Origin: Brevundimonas terrae
GTDB lineage: Bacteria > Pseudomonadota > Alphaproteobacteria > Caulobacterales > Caulobacteraceae
Reading direction: 5' to 3'
DNA length: 64,000 nt
Assembly: GCF_011761985.1 (NCBI RefSeq)
Contig: NZ_JAASQT010000002.1
Coordinates: 558,001 to 622,000 of the forward strand
This document shows positions 25,981 to 36,303 of the stretch, in pieces (the first letter of the stretch is position 1; each line of letters starts with the position of its first letter). Both the position numbers and the translations under genes were made by a program. The notes below the pieces were generated by a model, which saw nothing but the letters and a program-made list of their open reading frames with translations, searched no databases and had not been told where the DNA came from.

Positions 25981-26187
25981 ATGCGTCTGTCGCTCCCGCT
26001 ATTGGCTGTTTTGCTCGGCATGACAGCCTGTAGTGCGCCCTATGAGGCCGACCCTGTGTCGGTTTATCAATGGGAAGAGCGGCAGAATGAAATCATGCGG
26101 CAGGGCGCTGAAAAACAGCGTCTCTGTCAGACTTTGGATAAGGATAGCGCACGCTATAAACGCGAGTGCGCTGGAGTGAGATCGTAA
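25981..26187 (+). CDS. Small lipoprotein inside the nuo operon
   Basis: 68 residues. A short signal peptide ends in lipobox GMTAC (Cys17), so the product is probably a lipid-anchored 52-residue protein. The mature part is charged ([20 protein letters not shown]) with two more cysteines that could form a disulfide. It begins 4 bases after nuoH, and its TAA overlaps the ATG of nuoI by one base. Not a core complex I subunit; it may be an accessory or quality-control factor outside the cytoplasmic membrane. Confidence 0.8.
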   Translation: MRLSLPLLAVLLGMTACSAPYEADPVSVYQWEERQNEIMRQGAEKQRLCQTLDKDSARYKRECAGVRS

Positions 26188-26678
26188 TGCTGACCCGTAT
26201 CGTTCAGGCGGCCAAGGGCGCGATGCTGACCGACGTGTTCGGCGCCGTCGGCCTGTCGATGAAGTACATGCTGAAGCCGAAAGCGACGGTGAACTATCCG
26301 TTCGAGCGCAACCCGCAATCGCCGCGTTTCCGTGGCGAGCACGCGCTGCGTCGCTATCCGAACGGTGAAGAACGCTGCATCGCCTGCAAACTCTGCGAGG
26401 CGATCTGTCCGGCTCAAGCCATCACCATCGAGGCAGAACCTCGTGCCGATGGCTCGCGTCGTACCACCCGTTATGACATCGATATGGTGAAGTGCATCTA
26501 CTGCGGTCTGTGCCAAGAGGCCTGCCCGGTGGACGCGATCGTCGAAGGTCCGAACTCCGAGTTCGCGACCGAAACGCGTGAAGAACTGCTCTACGACAAG
26601 GAACGCCTGCTCGATAATGGCGACCGTTGGGAGCGTTTGATCGCAAAGAATCTGGAACTGGACGCGCCGTACCGTTAA
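26187..26678 (+). CDS. nuoI: NADH-quinone oxidoreductase subunit I
   Basis: 163 residues with two complete ferredoxin motifs, [16 protein letters not shown] and [16 protein letters not shown], holding clusters N6a and N6b that feed N2. An amphipathic N-terminal helix anchors it to the membrane arm. The ATG at 26187 gives the family length. About 115 bases separate it from nuoJ, the only sizeable gap in the operon. Confidence 0.97.
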   Translation: MLTRIVQAAKGAMLTDVFGAVGLSMKYMLKPKATVNYPFERNPQSPRFRGEHALRRYPNGEERCIACKLCEAICPAQAITIEAEPRADGSRRTTRYDIDMVKCIYCGLCQEACPVDAIVEGPNSEFATETREELLYDKERLLDNGDRWERLIAKNLELDAPYR

Positions 26679-26741
26679 ACGGGGCGTCTATTTCTGTCGT
26701 ACTGACCCCGTTCATCCGGATCGGGGCCACAATTCTGGAAG

Positions 26742-26763
26742 GGTTCGGACCGTCGTCTGAACC
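26742..26763 (+). other. Hairpin between nuoI and nuoJ
   Basis: GGTTCGGAC (26742-26750) and GTCTGAACC (26755-26763) form a 9-bp stem (one G-T) with loop CGTC, followed by ATTGGTTTTG. A weaker dyad CCCCG/CGGGG lies at 26706-26726. It may be an RNA processing or attenuation site. Confidence 0.45.
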
Positions 26764-26793
26764 ATTGGTTTTGAAGGGGGCGTCGTCCCGCAC

Positions 26794-27420
26794 ATGCTGC
26801 AAGGCCTGGCCTTCTATATTTTGGCAACGATTGCTGTGGTGTCCGGCCTGTTGGTCGTGACCGCGCGTAGTCCTGTCCATTCCGTTCTCTGGCTGATCCT
26901 GACCTTCTTCTCGGCAGCCGGTCTTTTTGTTCTGCTCGGTGCCGAATTCCTCGCCATGTTGTTGGTGGTGGTTTACGTCGGCGCGGTCGCGGTTCTGTTC
27001 CTGTTCGTCGTGATGATGCTGGATGTTGACTTCGTGCGCCTGCGCGAAGGCTATGCGCGCTATCTGCCTCTGGCCGGTATCGTGGCGATTATCCTGCTGG
27101 CCGAGATGATCATGGTTTCGCTGGCTGTTGTGCAGGGCGGCGCTGCCAGTGCTGCACTGGCTCCGGCGGCACTGCCGGAAGGCGTCAGCAACACCCAGAG
27201 CATCGGTCGTGTTCTGTACACCGACTACATCTATTTCTTCCAGGCTGCGGGTATCGTCCTGCTGGTGGCCATGATCGGCGCGATCGTTCTGACGCTGCGC
27301 AAGCGTGACGGTGTTCTGCGTCAGGATCTGGCTGCTCAGGCAAACCGTCGCCGCGTGGATGCCGTTGAAATCAAGTCGGCCACTACGGGTGCTGGCGTGA
27401 AACCCGAGGAGCTTCTGTGA
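26794..27420 (+). CDS. nuoJ: NADH-quinone oxidoreductase subunit J
   Basis: 208 residues with five membrane helices; the segment [20 protein letters not shown], containing the helix 3 pi-bulge region, identifies NuoJ. A hydrophilic C-terminal tail of about 35 residues is longer than in many relatives. The ATG follows AAGGGGG. Its stop overlaps the nuoK start (TGATG). Confidence 0.96.
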   Translation: MLQGLAFYILATIAVVSGLLVVTARSPVHSVLWLILTFFSAAGLFVLLGAEFLAMLLVVVYVGAVAVLFLFVVMMLDVDFVRLREGYARYLPLAGIVAIILLAEMIMVSLAVVQGGAASAALAPAALPEGVSNTQSIGRVLYTDYIYFFQAAGIVLLVAMIGAIVLTLRKRDGVLRQDLAAQANRRRVDAVEIKSATTGAGVKPEELL

Positions 27421-27728
27421 TGGAAATCGCTCTGGCGCACTATTTGGCCGTAGGAGCCATGCTGTTCACCATTGGCGTGTTCGGCATCTTCGTGAACCGC
27501 AAGAACATCATCGTCATCCTGATGTCGATCGAGATGATCCTGCTGGCCGTGAATATCAACTTCGTCGCTTTCTCGCGCTACCTCGGCAATGTCGAAGGTC
27601 AGCTGATGGCGATCTTTGTACTGACTGTTGCGGCTGCTGAAGCGGCTGTCGGTCTGGCTATTCTCGTGACCTTCTTCCGTAACCGCGGCGATATCGCTGT
27701 GGACGACGCCTCTGTGATGAAGGGTTGA
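27420..27728 (+). CDS. nuoK: NADH-quinone oxidoreductase subunit K
   Basis: 102 residues, three membrane helices, normal length. The conserved [19 protein letters not shown] carries the first proton-channel glutamate; a second lies in [14 protein letters not shown]. The ATG at 27420 overlaps the nuoJ stop; a GTG one codon earlier is possible. Confidence 0.97.
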   Translation: MEIALAHYLAVGAMLFTIGVFGIFVNRKNIIVILMSIEMILLAVNINFVAFSRYLGNVEGQLMAIFVLTVAAAEAAVGLAILVTFFRNRGDIAVDDASVMKG

Positions 27729-27736
27729 TTGGAACC

Positions 27737-29776
27737 GTGACTATCCAAACTCTCGTCACTATCGGTATTTTCGCCCCGCTGGTCGGCGCGGCGATTGCCG
27801 GCTTCTTCGGACGCCGGATCGGCGACATTGCCTCTCAGGCAGTGACGACCGGCCTGCTGTTCGTTTCGTGCATTATCTCGTGGATCGTGTTCAGCCAGTG
27901 GACGTGGGGCGGGCTGGAAGCCTTCACCATCAAGCTGCTGCCGTTCATCCATGTTGGTGACTTTGTTTCTAACTGGTCGATCCGTATCGATGCCATGTCG
28001 GCGACCATGCTGATCGTGGTGACCAGCGTCTCGGCGCTCGTTCACCTCTACAGCTGGGGCTATATGAAGGAGGACGACAGCCGTCCGCGCTTCTTTGCCT
28101 ATCTGTCGCTGTTCACCTTCATGATGCTGTCTCTGGTGACGGCCGCTGACTTCCTGCAGATGTTCTTCGGCTGGGAAGGCGTGGGTCTGGCCTCGTATCT
28201 GCTGATCGGCTTCTGGTACAAGAAGGACACCGCATCGGCGGCCGCCATCAAGGCGTTCGTCGTCAACCGCGTGGGTGACTTCGGTTTCCTGCTCGGCATG
28301 ATGACCGTCTTCTGGATGTTCGGCACGATCGAGTTTGCCAAATTCTTCCCGCTGATCGCGGACAAGGCTGGCACCGGTTGGGAATTCCTCGGCTATACGT
28401 GGTCGGCTCTGGACCTTGCGGGTCTGCTGCTGTTCATCGGCGCGATGGGCAAGTCGGCCCAGTTCTTCCTGCACACCTGGCTGCCGGACGCGATGGAAGG
28501 CCCGACCCCTGTGTCGGCTCTGATCCACGCGGCAACCATGGTGACCGCAGGCGTCTATATGGTCTGCCTGCTGTCGCCGCTCTATGAGCATGCTCCGGTT
28601 GCAAGCCAGTTCATCACTGTCATCGGTGGCATTACGGCGATCTTCGCTGCGACCGTCGGCATGATGCAGAACGACATCAAGCGCGTGATCGCGTACTCGA
28701 CCTGCTCGCAGCTCGGCTACATGTTCTTCGCTGCTGGCGTCGGTGCCTATCAGTCGGCCATGTTCCACCTGTTCACGCACGCCTTCTTCAAGGCTCTGCT
28801 GTTCCTCGGTGCCGGTTCGGTCATCCACGGCATGCACCACGAGCAGGACATGCGTAAGATGGGCGGTCTGTGGAAGCTGCTTCCGGTGACCTATGCCACC
28901 ATGATGATCGGCACGATTGCCATCACGGGTCTGGGCATTCCGGGTATCGGCGGCTTTGCGGGCTTCTACTCCAAGGACTCGATCCTCGAGAGCGCCTTCG
29001 CTTCGGCCTCTTCGGGCCACGCCGTCTTCGGTATGTTCGCCTTCGTGATCGGTCTGTCGGCCGCTCTGCTGACGGCCTACTATTCGTGGCGTCTGGTCTT
29101 CATGACCTTCCACAACAAAGCACAGTGGAAGGAAGAGGAGGGCGCTGCCCACCACGACGCCCACGCTCATGATGACCACGCTCACGACGACCACCACCAC
29201 GGCCCGCTGCAACCGCACGAAAGCCCGTGGATCATGGTTGTGCCGCTGCTGCTGCTGTCGATTGGTGCTGTGTTTGCAGGTATGATCTTTGCGCCGCACT
29301 TCATCGGTCACCATGAAGCCGAGTTCTGGCGTGGTGCCATCTTCACCGCCGAGGCGAACCATGTGCTGCACGACAGCCACAGCGTTCCGACCTGGGTGAA
29401 GTGGGCTCCGCTGATCGTAACCCTGCTGGGTACGTTCATCGCCTACTGGCTGTATGTCGTGAAGGAAGGTGCCGCCAAGGAAATGGCTGCCAAGAAGGGG
29501 CCGCTGTACACCTTCCTCTACAACAAGTGGTACTGGGACGAACTTTACAATGTCACCTTCGTTAAGGGCACCAAGGCTCTGGGCGACTTCTTCTGGAAGA
29601 TCGGTGACGTGAAGATCATCGACGGTCTGGGTCCGAACGGCGCGGCATGGGCCTCGCTTAAGTCGGCCGGTTGGCTGTCGCGCTTCCAGTCCGGTTTCGT
29701 TTACTTCTATGCATTCGTGATGCTGATTGGTGTGGCCGCGTTCCTCGCCTTCGCCATCTTCACGTGGGGAGCCTGA
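27737..29776 (+). CDS. nuoL: NADH-quinone oxidoreductase subunit L
   Basis: About 679 residues, an antiporter-like proton-pumping subunit. Seen are [20 protein letters not shown] helix (here [19 protein letters not shown]), [20 protein letters not shown] and [19 protein letters not shown]. Near residues 470-490 a loop is extremely His/Asp-rich ([18 protein letters not shown]). The start is GTG at 27737 with GGA upstream; TTG at 27725 would overlap the nuoK stop. Confidence 0.96.
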   Translation: MTIQTLVTIGIFAPLVGAAIAGFFGRRIGDIASQAVTTGLLFVSCIISWIVFSQWTWGGLEAFTIKLLPFIHVGDFVSNWSIRIDAMSATMLIVVTSVSALVHLYSWGYMKEDDSRPRFFAYLSLFTFMMLSLVTAADFLQMFFGWEGVGLASYLLIGFWYKKDTASAAAIKAFVVNRVGDFGFLLGMMTVFWMFGTIEFAKFFPLIADKAGTGWEFLGYTWSALDLAGLLLFIGAMGKSAQFFLHTWLPDAMEGPTPVSALIHAATMVTAGVYMVCLLSPLYEHAPVASQFITVIGGITAIFAATVGMMQNDIKRVIAYSTCSQLGYMFFAAGVGAYQSAMFHLFTHAFFKALLFLGAGSVIHGMHHEQDMRKMGGLWKLLPVTYATMMIGTIAITGLGIPGIGGFAGFYSKDSILESAFASASSGHAVFGMFAFVIGLSAALLTAYYSWRLVFMTFHNKAQWKEEEGAAHHDAHAHDDHAHDDHHHGPLQPHESPWIMVVPLLLLSIGAVFAGMIFAPHFIGHHEAEFWRGAIFTAEANHVLHDSHSVPTWVKWAPLIVTLLGTFIAYWLYVVKEGAAKEMAAKKGPLYTFLYNKWYWDELYNVTFVKGTKALGDFFWKIGDVKIIDGLGPNGAAWASLKSAGWLSRFQSGFVYFYAFVMLIGVAAFLAFAIFTWGA

Positions 29777-29781
29777 ACCTC

Positions 29782-31269
29782 GTGCCTCACATTCTGAGCA
29801 TCGTTACCTTCCTTCCGCTTCTCGGGGCTGCGGCGATTATCGCCGCCAGCCTGCTGATCAAGGGCGACAAGGAAGCCGCAGCACCCGCCGCACGCTGGAT
29901 TGCCCTTGGCACCACGTTGGTGGTTCTGGCTGTATCCGTCCTGCTGACGGCCCAGTTCGACCCTTCGAACACGGCTTATCAGTTCGTTGAACACATGCCT
30001 TGGTTTGCGGGTGCCGCTTACCATCTGGGCGTGGATGGTGTGTCCATCCTGTTCGTGCTGCTGACCGCCTTCCTGATGCCGATCTGCGTGATCGCCAGCT
30101 GGAAATCGATCGAGCATCGCGTCGTGGAATACATGGTGGCGTTCCTTGTTCTGGAAACGCTGGTCATTGGCGTGTTCACCGCGCTGGACCTGTTCCTGTT
30201 CTACGTCTTCTTCGAAGGCACTCTGGTTCCGATGTTCCTCATCATCGGTATCTGGGGTGGTGCGAACCGTATCTACGCTTCGTACAAGTTCTTCCTCTAC
30301 ACCCTGCTGGGTTCGGTTCTGATGCTGCTGGCCATGCTGTGGATGGCGCACGAAACCGGCACCACCAGCATTCCTGATCTGAAGAACTACGAGTTTGGCG
30401 CACAGGCACAGACCCTGCTGTGGCTGGCCTTCTTCGCCTCGTTCGCGGTGAAGATGCCGATGTGGCCGGTCCACACCTGGTTGCCGGATGCCCACGTTCA
30501 GGCACCGACCGCCGGTTCGGTTATTCTGGCCGGTATCCTGCTGAAGCTGGGTGGCTACGGTTTCATCCTGTTCAACCTGCCGATGTTCCCGCTGGCTTCG
30601 GAAATGTTCACCCCGCTGGTGTTCGCCCTGTCGGTGATCGCCGTGGTTTACACCTCGCTGGTGGCGTTCCGTCAGACCGACATCAAGAAGCTGATCGCCT
30701 ATTCGTCGGTCGCACACATGGGCTTCGTGACCATGGGCATCTTCGCCGGTAACGAAACCGGTGTTCAGGGTGCCGTGTTCCAGATGCTCAGCCACGGTCT
30801 GATCTCGGGCGCGCTCTTCCTCTGCGTTGGCGTTGTCTATGACCGCATGCACACCCGTGAAATCGCCTTCTACGGCGGTCTGACGGCGCGCATGCCTTGG
30901 TATGCTGCCATCTTCCTGATGTTCACCATGGCCAATGTCGGCTTGCCGGGCACTTCGGGCTTTGTTGGTGAAGTGCTGACCATGACTGGTGCCTATCAGG
31001 TCTCGACCTGGACGGCCCTGATTGCGGCCTCGGGTGTGATCTTCTCGGCTGTTTACGCCCTGACGCTGTTCCGCAACGTCATGTACGGCCCGATCACCAA
31101 TCCGGCGCTGGAAAGCATCACCGATATCGACAAGCGCGAACTGCTTCTGTTCGTGCCGCTGATCATCGGCACCATCGGCCTCGGCCTCTATCCGAACGCC
31201 ATTCTGGACATCACCGGCCCGTCCGTTGAAGCCCTGACCACCGCCTATCGCGCAGCAATCGGCGGGTGA
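29782..31269 (+). CDS. nuoM: NADH-quinone oxidoreductase subunit M
   Basis: 495 residues, the second antiporter-like subunit. Conserved helices include [17 protein letters not shown] with the key Glu, [18 protein letters not shown], and [16 protein letters not shown]. The start is GTG at 29782, 6 bases after the nuoL stop; the longer frame lies inside nuoL. Confidence 0.96.
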   Translation: MPHILSIVTFLPLLGAAAIIAASLLIKGDKEAAAPAARWIALGTTLVVLAVSVLLTAQFDPSNTAYQFVEHMPWFAGAAYHLGVDGVSILFVLLTAFLMPICVIASWKSIEHRVVEYMVAFLVLETLVIGVFTALDLFLFYVFFEGTLVPMFLIIGIWGGANRIYASYKFFLYTLLGSVLMLLAMLWMAHETGTTSIPDLKNYEFGAQAQTLLWLAFFASFAVKMPMWPVHTWLPDAHVQAPTAGSVILAGILLKLGGYGFILFNLPMFPLASEMFTPLVFALSVIAVVYTSLVAFRQTDIKKLIAYSSVAHMGFVTMGIFAGNETGVQGAVFQMLSHGLISGALFLCVGVVYDRMHTREIAFYGGLTARMPWYAAIFLMFTMANVGLPGTSGFVGEVLTMTGAYQVSTWTALIAASGVIFSAVYALTLFRNVMYGPITNPALESITDIDKRELLLFVPLIIGTIGLGLYPNAILDITGPSVEALTTAYRAAIGG

Positions 31270-31276
31270 GAGAACT

Positions 31277-32719
31277 ATGACTGATCTGTCTTCAGCACTC
31301 CAACTGGCCGCCCCCGAGGTAACACTCGCGGTCGGCGGCCTGGTCCTCCTCATGATCGGCGCTTTCGCCGGCGAGAAGGCCACGCGTCTGGTTTCCGGCC
31401 TGTCGGTTCTGTTGCTTTTGGTCGCAACGGCACTGACGGTCACCGGCCCATTGGGTCTGGCTTTCGGCGGTACCTATATCGCCGATCCGCTGTCCGTTTA
31501 TGGCAAGGCGCTTATCTTCCTGTCCTCGGCTGTGGCTATCATCCTCGGTGATGGCTGGATGCACCGTAACAAGATTGCCAAGTTCGAATATCCGGTTCTG
31601 ATCGTACTGGCTTCGGTCGGTATGGGCATGATGGCGTCGTCGGGCGATCTGATCTCGCTCTATATCGGCATCGAGATGCACTCGCTGGCCCTGTACGTTC
31701 TGGCCGCCTATCGTCGTGACAGCCTTGTCGCCTCGGAAGCGGGCCTGAAGTATTTTGTGCTAGGCGCGCTGTCGTCGGGCATCCTGCTTTATGGTGCCAG
31801 CCTGATCTACGGTTTCGCCGGTTCGATGAAGTTCGACGAAATCGCCGCCTTTGCCTCGAACAATCCGGGTCCGGGCCTGATCTTCGGCATGGTCTTCCTG
31901 ATCGCCGGTCTGGCGTTCAAGGTTTCGGCAGCGCCGTTCCACATGTGGACGCCTGACGTGTATCAGGGCGCTCCGACCCCGGTTGTGGCCCTGTTTGCCA
32001 CGGCCCCGAAGGTCGCGGCCATGATCCTGATCGCTCGCGTTCTGATCGACGGCTTTAACCTTGCGCACTTCCAGTGGGCACAGGTCATCATCCTGATCTC
32101 GCTGATCTCGTTTGCCGTGGGTGCCTTCGGCGGCCTGATGCAAAAAGACATCCAGCGCCTGCTGGCCTATTCGTCGATCATCAATATCGGCTATGCCCTG
32201 CTGGGTGTTGCTGCGGGTACAGAGCTTGGCGTTCAAGCCATGCTGATGTTCATGACCCTGTATGTCATCGACCAGTTCGGCTTCTTTGCTGTCCTGCTGT
32301 CGCTGAGCCGCAATGGTCGTCCGATCCGCAACATCTCCGATCTGGCTGGTCTGAAGCAGGACCGTCCGGTTACGGCGATTGCCTTGACCATCCTGTCGCT
32401 GTCGGCAGTCGGCATTCCGCCGCTGTCGGGCTTCTGGGGCAAGTTCTACGTCTTCGGTGCGGCAGCTGATGCCGGTTACTGGATGGCTGGTGTTGCCGGT
32501 CTGGTGGCTTCGGTTGTGGCGGCCTTCTACTATCTGCGCCTCATCAAGATGATGTGGTTCGATGCTCCGGCAACGGAAGTGAAGACCGACAAAGCCCCGC
32601 TGGAAGCCCAGTGGATCGCTTGGGCTGCTGCAGCCTTTGCCTTCCCTGTCGTGATCGTCGCTCTCGCATGGCTGGAGCCGCTGACCAAGGCTGCGGCCGC
32701 TGGCGTAGGCGTAGGTTAA
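31277..32719 (+). CDS. nuoN: NADH-quinone oxidoreductase subunit N
   Basis: 480 residues, the third antiporter-like subunit. Marks are LYIGIEMHSLALYVLAAYRR, quoted at the limit of length, PFHMWTPDVYQGAPTPVV and AYSSIINIGYALLGVAAG. It is the last complex I gene; birA begins 6 bases after its stop, so transcription likely continues. Confidence 0.97.
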   Translation: MTDLSSALQLAAPEVTLAVGGLVLLMIGAFAGEKATRLVSGLSVLLLLVATALTVTGPLGLAFGGTYIADPLSVYGKALIFLSSAVAIILGDGWMHRNKIAKFEYPVLIVLASVGMGMMASSGDLISLYIGIEMHSLALYVLAAYRRDSLVASEAGLKYFVLGALSSGILLYGASLIYGFAGSMKFDEIAAFASNNPGPGLIFGMVFLIAGLAFKVSAAPFHMWTPDVYQGAPTPVVALFATAPKVAAMILIARVLIDGFNLAHFQWAQVIILISLISFAVGAFGGLMQKDIQRLLAYSSIINIGYALLGVAAGTELGVQAMLMFMTLYVIDQFGFFAVLLSLSRNGRPIRNISDLAGLKQDRPVTAIALTILSLSAVGIPPLSGFWGKFYVFGAAADAGYWMAGVAGLVASVVAAFYYLRLIKMMWFDAPATEVKTDKAPLEAQWIAWAAAAFAFPVVIVALAWLEPLTKAAAAGVGVG

Positions 32720-32725
32720 GGAGCC

Positions 32726-33472
32726 TTGGTGGCTCCGGTTCTGATCCTAAGGGAGACCGACTCGACCAATCTCGAAGCACGGAGACGTGCAGAGGAGGGC
32801 GAGTTCGGTCCCCTGTGGATTGCAGCCAAACACCAAACAGCCGGTCGCGCCCGCAGGGGGCGCGGCTGGGATCTGGATACGGGCAATCTGGCCCAGACCC
32901 TGCTTCTCAAGCTCGACAAGACGCCTTTCGAAGCCTCGCAGCTGACCTTTGTCGCCGCGCTGGCGGTGTACGATCTTGTCGCCCGCTATGTCCCGCCCAG
33001 CCTGCTTACGATCAAATGGCCCAATGACGTCCTGTTGGATGGCAAAAAGGTCAGCGGTATCCTGCTGGAAAGCGGATCTGCGCCCGAGGGTGGCTTGTGG
33101 CTGGCAGTCGGTATCGGCGTAAATCTTCAAGCGGCACCTACAGGCACAGAGCGTCCGGCCACATGCGTTGCCGATCATCTGGGCACCGGCCACATCTTTG
33201 CCCCTACGATTGAAGAAGCCGGTCAGGCACTGGCCGAAATCTTCGACCACTGGTTGGTCCTGTGGCAGACACAGGGCTTTGACGGTGTGCGTCAGGCATG
33301 GGTTTCACGCACGCCGGGCCTGTTTGGCCCCTGTATTGCCCGATTGCCGAATGAAACTCTGGAAGGTACCGCCAACGGTATCGAACCGGATGGTTCTTTG
33401 CGGTTGAAGCTGGCAGACGGAAGCGTGCGTATAATCTCGGCAGGCGATGTGTTTTTCGGAGAGAATGGCTGA
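32726..33472 (+). CDS. birA: Biotin-[acetyl-CoA-carboxylase] ligase
   Basis: 248 residues, the catalytic class without the N-terminal DNA-binding domain, so it should not act as a repressor. Seen are the ATP/biotin loop [34 protein letters not shown], quoted in part here, and a C-terminal SH3-like domain. It attaches biotin to carrier protein AccB. The start is TTG at 32726 or GTG at 32729, after AGGAG. It overlaps coaX by 1 base. Confidence 0.93.
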   Translation: MVAPVLILRETDSTNLEARRRAEEGEFGPLWIAAKHQTAGRARRGRGWDLDTGNLAQTLLLKLDKTPFEASQLTFVAALAVYDLVARYVPPSLLTIKWPNDVLLDGKKVSGILLESGSAPEGGLWLAVGIGVNLQAAPTGTERPATCVADHLGTGHIFAPTIEEAGQALAEIFDHWLVLWQTQGFDGVRQAWVSRTPGLFGPCIARLPNETLEGTANGIEPDGSLRLKLADGSVRIISAGDVFFGENG

Positions 33473-34275
33473 TGCTGCTGGCGATTGAACAGGGCAACAC
33501 CAATACGCTGTTTGCGGTCCATGACGGTAACGAATGGATCGCCCAGTGGCGTACGGCGACCGAAGCCACGCGCACGGCAGACGAATATGCTGTCTGGCTG
33601 CATCAGTTGTTTGAACTGATGAGCGCCAAGACCGGCAATCGTCTGGCTATGACCGATATGGACGGCTGCATTATTTCGTCGGTCGTGCCCCAGTCGATCT
33701 TCAATCTGCGCAACCTGTCGCGCCGCTATCTTGAGGTCGAACCTCTGGTGATTGGCGAGAATGCCGAACTGGGTATAGAGGTGCGTATCCCCAAGCCGAG
33801 CGAGGCGGGCGCTGACCGTCTGGTGAATGCCATTGGCGCATTGACGGCCTATTCCGGCGACCTTCTGTTGATCGACAGCGGTACAGCCACCACATTCGAT
33901 ATCGTATCGGCCGGTGACACGCCGGGGGCGGGAGCCTTCGAGGGTGGTGTGATCGCGCCGGGGATAAATCTTTCCGTGCAGGCTCTGCACGAAGCGGCAG
34001 CGAAACTGCCGCGTATTGCCATTCAACGGCCCTCCGTCGTGATTGGGCGTGACACCGTAACCTCGATGCAATCGGGGGTTTTTTGGGGCTATGTCGGCCT
34101 CATTGACGGGCTTGTCACCAGGATCAAGGCAGAGTGGGGACGTCCGATGACCGTCGTAGGAACCGGCGGCGTCGCGTCTCTGTTCGAGGGGGCCAGTACC
34201 ACTATCGACCGGTTTGATCCGGATCTGACCATCCGCGGCCTTTTGGAAATCTGGCGGCGGAACAACCTCCGTTAA
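33472..34275 (+). CDS. coaX: Type III pantothenate kinase
   Basis: 267 residues, ASKHA fold. It phosphorylates pantothenate, the first step to coenzyme A. Seen are the phosphate loop [18 protein letters not shown], the motif [15 protein letters not shown] and [13 protein letters not shown]. The first-loop acid, usually Asp in DxGN, is Glu here (residue 6). It lies between birA and RNase J, an order I recall as common in alphaproteobacteria. Confidence 0.94.
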   Translation: MLLAIEQGNTNTLFAVHDGNEWIAQWRTATEATRTADEYAVWLHQLFELMSAKTGNRLAMTDMDGCIISSVVPQSIFNLRNLSRRYLEVEPLVIGENAELGIEVRIPKPSEAGADRLVNAIGALTAYSGDLLLIDSGTATTFDIVSAGDTPGAGAFEGGVIAPGINLSVQALHEAAAKLPRIAIQRPSVVIGRDTVTSMQSGVFWGYVGLIDGLVTRIKAEWGRPMTVVGTGGVASLFEGASTTIDRFDPDLTIRGLLEIWRRNNLR

Positions 34276-34282
34276 GGACTGT

Positions 34283-35956
34283 ATGACTAACGAAACTCAA
34301 AACGAACTCGTCTTCCTGCCGCTTGGCGGGTCGAACGAGGTCGGCATGAACCTCAATGCTTATGGCTTTGGTCCCGAGCACGACCGCAAATGGATCATCG
34401 TCGATGTCGGCGTAACCTTTGGCGATCAGTCCACGCCCGGCGTGGATGTGATTGTTCCCGATCCCTCCTTCCTCGAAGGCGAGGAAATCCTCGGTATCGT
34501 GCTGACCCACGCGCACGAGGACCATATCGGCGCTCTGGGCTGGCTGTTCGACCGCATCAAGGCTCCGCTTTATGCGACGCCGTTCACGGCCTTCCTGATC
34601 CGCGAAAAGCTGCGCGATCACAATCTGGCCGAAGAGGTCGAACTGAACGAGATCGCTCTGGGCGGTACGGTCAATCTTGACCCGTTCGAAGTGACCTATG
34701 TCACTATCACCCACTCGATTGCCGAACCGAATGGTCTGGCCATCAAGACCCCGCTGGGCACGGTGCTGCACACGGGTGACTGGAAGATCGACGACGAGCC
34801 GGTTGTCGGTGAAAAGACCGACGTGGCCGCCATCACCAAGCTGGGTGATGAAGGCGTGCTGGCCATGGTCTGTGATTCCACGAACGTATTCGTGGAAGGC
34901 ACAGCCGGTTCCGAAGGTGATGTGGCCAAGCATCTGGCCGACCTGATCGTGCCCTTGAAGGGCCGCGTCGCTGTCGGCTGCTTTGCGTCCAACGTCGCCC
35001 GTATGGACAGCGTGATCCGCGCCGCCGAAGCCGCTGGCCGCCGCGTGGCACTGGCCGGTCGTTCGATGCACCGCATCACGGCCGCCGCCAAATCGGTGGG
35101 CATGTTGTCGGATGTGCAGCCGTTCCTGTCGGAAGAAGAGGCCAAGATCTGGCCCGCCGACAAGATCCTGTATCTGTGCACCGGCTCGCAAGGCGAGGCG
35201 CGTGCGGCTCTGTCACGCGTGGCCGAGGGTACGCACCCGTTCATCAAGCTGGGGCAGGGCGACCACTGCATCTTCTCGTCGCGCGTCATTCCGGGCAACG
35301 AATTGCCGATCGCCCGCTTGCAGGACAAGCTGGCCGACCGCGGCGTCAAAATCTACACCGAGCGCGGCTATCCGGGCATTCACGTCTCGGGTCACCCGTG
35401 CCGTGACGAACTGCGCCAGATGTATGCATGGGCGCGTCCGAAAATTGCTGTGCCGACCCACGGCCAGCGCCGTCACCTGATCGAGCATGGCCATCTGGCC
35501 AAGTCTATCGGCATCGAACAGGTGGTCACACCGCGCAATGGCGACATGGTGCGTCTGGCTCCCGGCTTTGCCGAAATCATCGACGAGGTGCCCGCAGGTC
35601 GTCTGTTCGTAGACGGCGGTATTCTGGTCGAGGAACAGGGCGAAGCCCTGCGCGAGCGCCGACATGCTGCCAGCAACGGTATGCTGATCGTGGCCTTTGC
35701 ACTGGATCGCCGTGGCAAGATGGTCAGCGATATCGACATCCGTTCGGTGGGTCTGCCCGGTAATACAGACCGTCCGCTGGAAGAAGTGCTGGACCATCTG
35801 GCCGAGCGCGTCGAAGATACGGTTCGCGGTCTTAAGGGCGAGGCTCTGGAAGACGAAATCGTCATCGAGCAGGCTGTGGCCCGCACGCTGAAAAAGGCCT
35901 CGCAAAAGGTCTGGGGCCGTCGCCCCATCGTTGAAACTGTTGTTCTGAGGCTGTGA
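34283..35956 (+). CDS. rnj: Ribonuclease J
   Basis: 557 residues: a metallo-beta-lactamase domain with HxHxDH in THAHEDHIGALGW, a beta-CASP insert (ALAGRSMHRITAAAK, CTGSQGEARAALSR, VHVSGHPCRDELRQMYAWARP in part) and a C-terminal domain. It degrades and processes RNA with 5-to-3 exonuclease and endonuclease activity. The enzyme is standard in alphaproteobacteria. The next gene overlaps its stop codon. Confidence 0.95.
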   Translation: MTNETQNELVFLPLGGSNEVGMNLNAYGFGPEHDRKWIIVDVGVTFGDQSTPGVDVIVPDPSFLEGEEILGIVLTHAHEDHIGALGWLFDRIKAPLYATPFTAFLIREKLRDHNLAEEVELNEIALGGTVNLDPFEVTYVTITHSIAEPNGLAIKTPLGTVLHTGDWKIDDEPVVGEKTDVAAITKLGDEGVLAMVCDSTNVFVEGTAGSEGDVAKHLADLIVPLKGRVAVGCFASNVARMDSVIRAAEAAGRRVALAGRSMHRITAAAKSVGMLSDVQPFLSEEEAKIWPADKILYLCTGSQGEARAALSRVAEGTHPFIKLGQGDHCIFSSRVIPGNELPIARLQDKLADRGVKIYTERGYPGIHVSGHPCRDELRQMYAWARPKIAVPTHGQRRHLIEHGHLAKSIGIEQVVTPRNGDMVRLAPGFAEIIDEVPAGRLFVDGGILVEEQGEALRERRHAASNGMLIVAFALDRRGKMVSDIDIRSVGLPGNTDRPLEEVLDHLAERVEDTVRGLKGEALEDEIVIEQAVARTLKKASQKVWGRRPIVETVVLRL

Positions 35957-36294
35957 TGGCGGACCGTCTTTATCTCTTGAACCCGGACTGGTTCGACGAT
36001 CAGGGCGGTCCCTGGTACTGCCCGCCGGGCGCGGTGATCGAAGGGGTGCTGAACCTCTATCCGCGCCTGAAAGACGTGACAGAGGTGATCCGTGTGGATC
36101 ACCCGCGTCCGCGTGCGGCTGTTGTGGCTGTGGTGGGGGAGGCTGACCAGTCCTGCCCTATGCTGGTGCTGGATGGCCAATTCGACTGGCCCGAGGCTCT
36201 GGTCAGTGCCGAAACAGGCGCACGCTATCTGAAAGACGAAGCCATCCTGCCATATTGGGCGGCCCGTTACGGTATCGGCCGCCCGCATCCGTAA
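35956..36294 (+). CDS. DUF3088 family protein
   Basis: 112 residues, starting MADRLYLLNPDWFDDQGGP. The pattern FLxPdF...YCPPGAVIEGVLNLYP and the late PMLVLDG match DUF3088, a small thioredoxin-like family without known function. The ATG overlaps the RNase J stop (TGATG), so the two are translationally coupled. Function cannot be inferred beyond position. Confidence 0.8.
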   Translation: MADRLYLLNPDWFDDQGGPWYCPPGAVIEGVLNLYPRLKDVTEVIRVDHPRPRAAVVAVVGEADQSCPMLVLDGQFDWPEALVSAETGARYLKDEAILPYWAARYGIGRPHP

Positions 36295-36303
36295 ATCTGG
36301 GGA

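Noticed and set aside
27599..29380. Minus-strand open frame of 593 codons opposite nuoK and nuoL
   Set aside because: His/Arg/Gln-rich shadow of membrane-protein codons; no start signal or family.
29707..31443. Minus-strand open frame of 578 codons opposite nuoM
   Set aside because: Shadow of nuoM; composition is typical of antisense GC-rich DNA.
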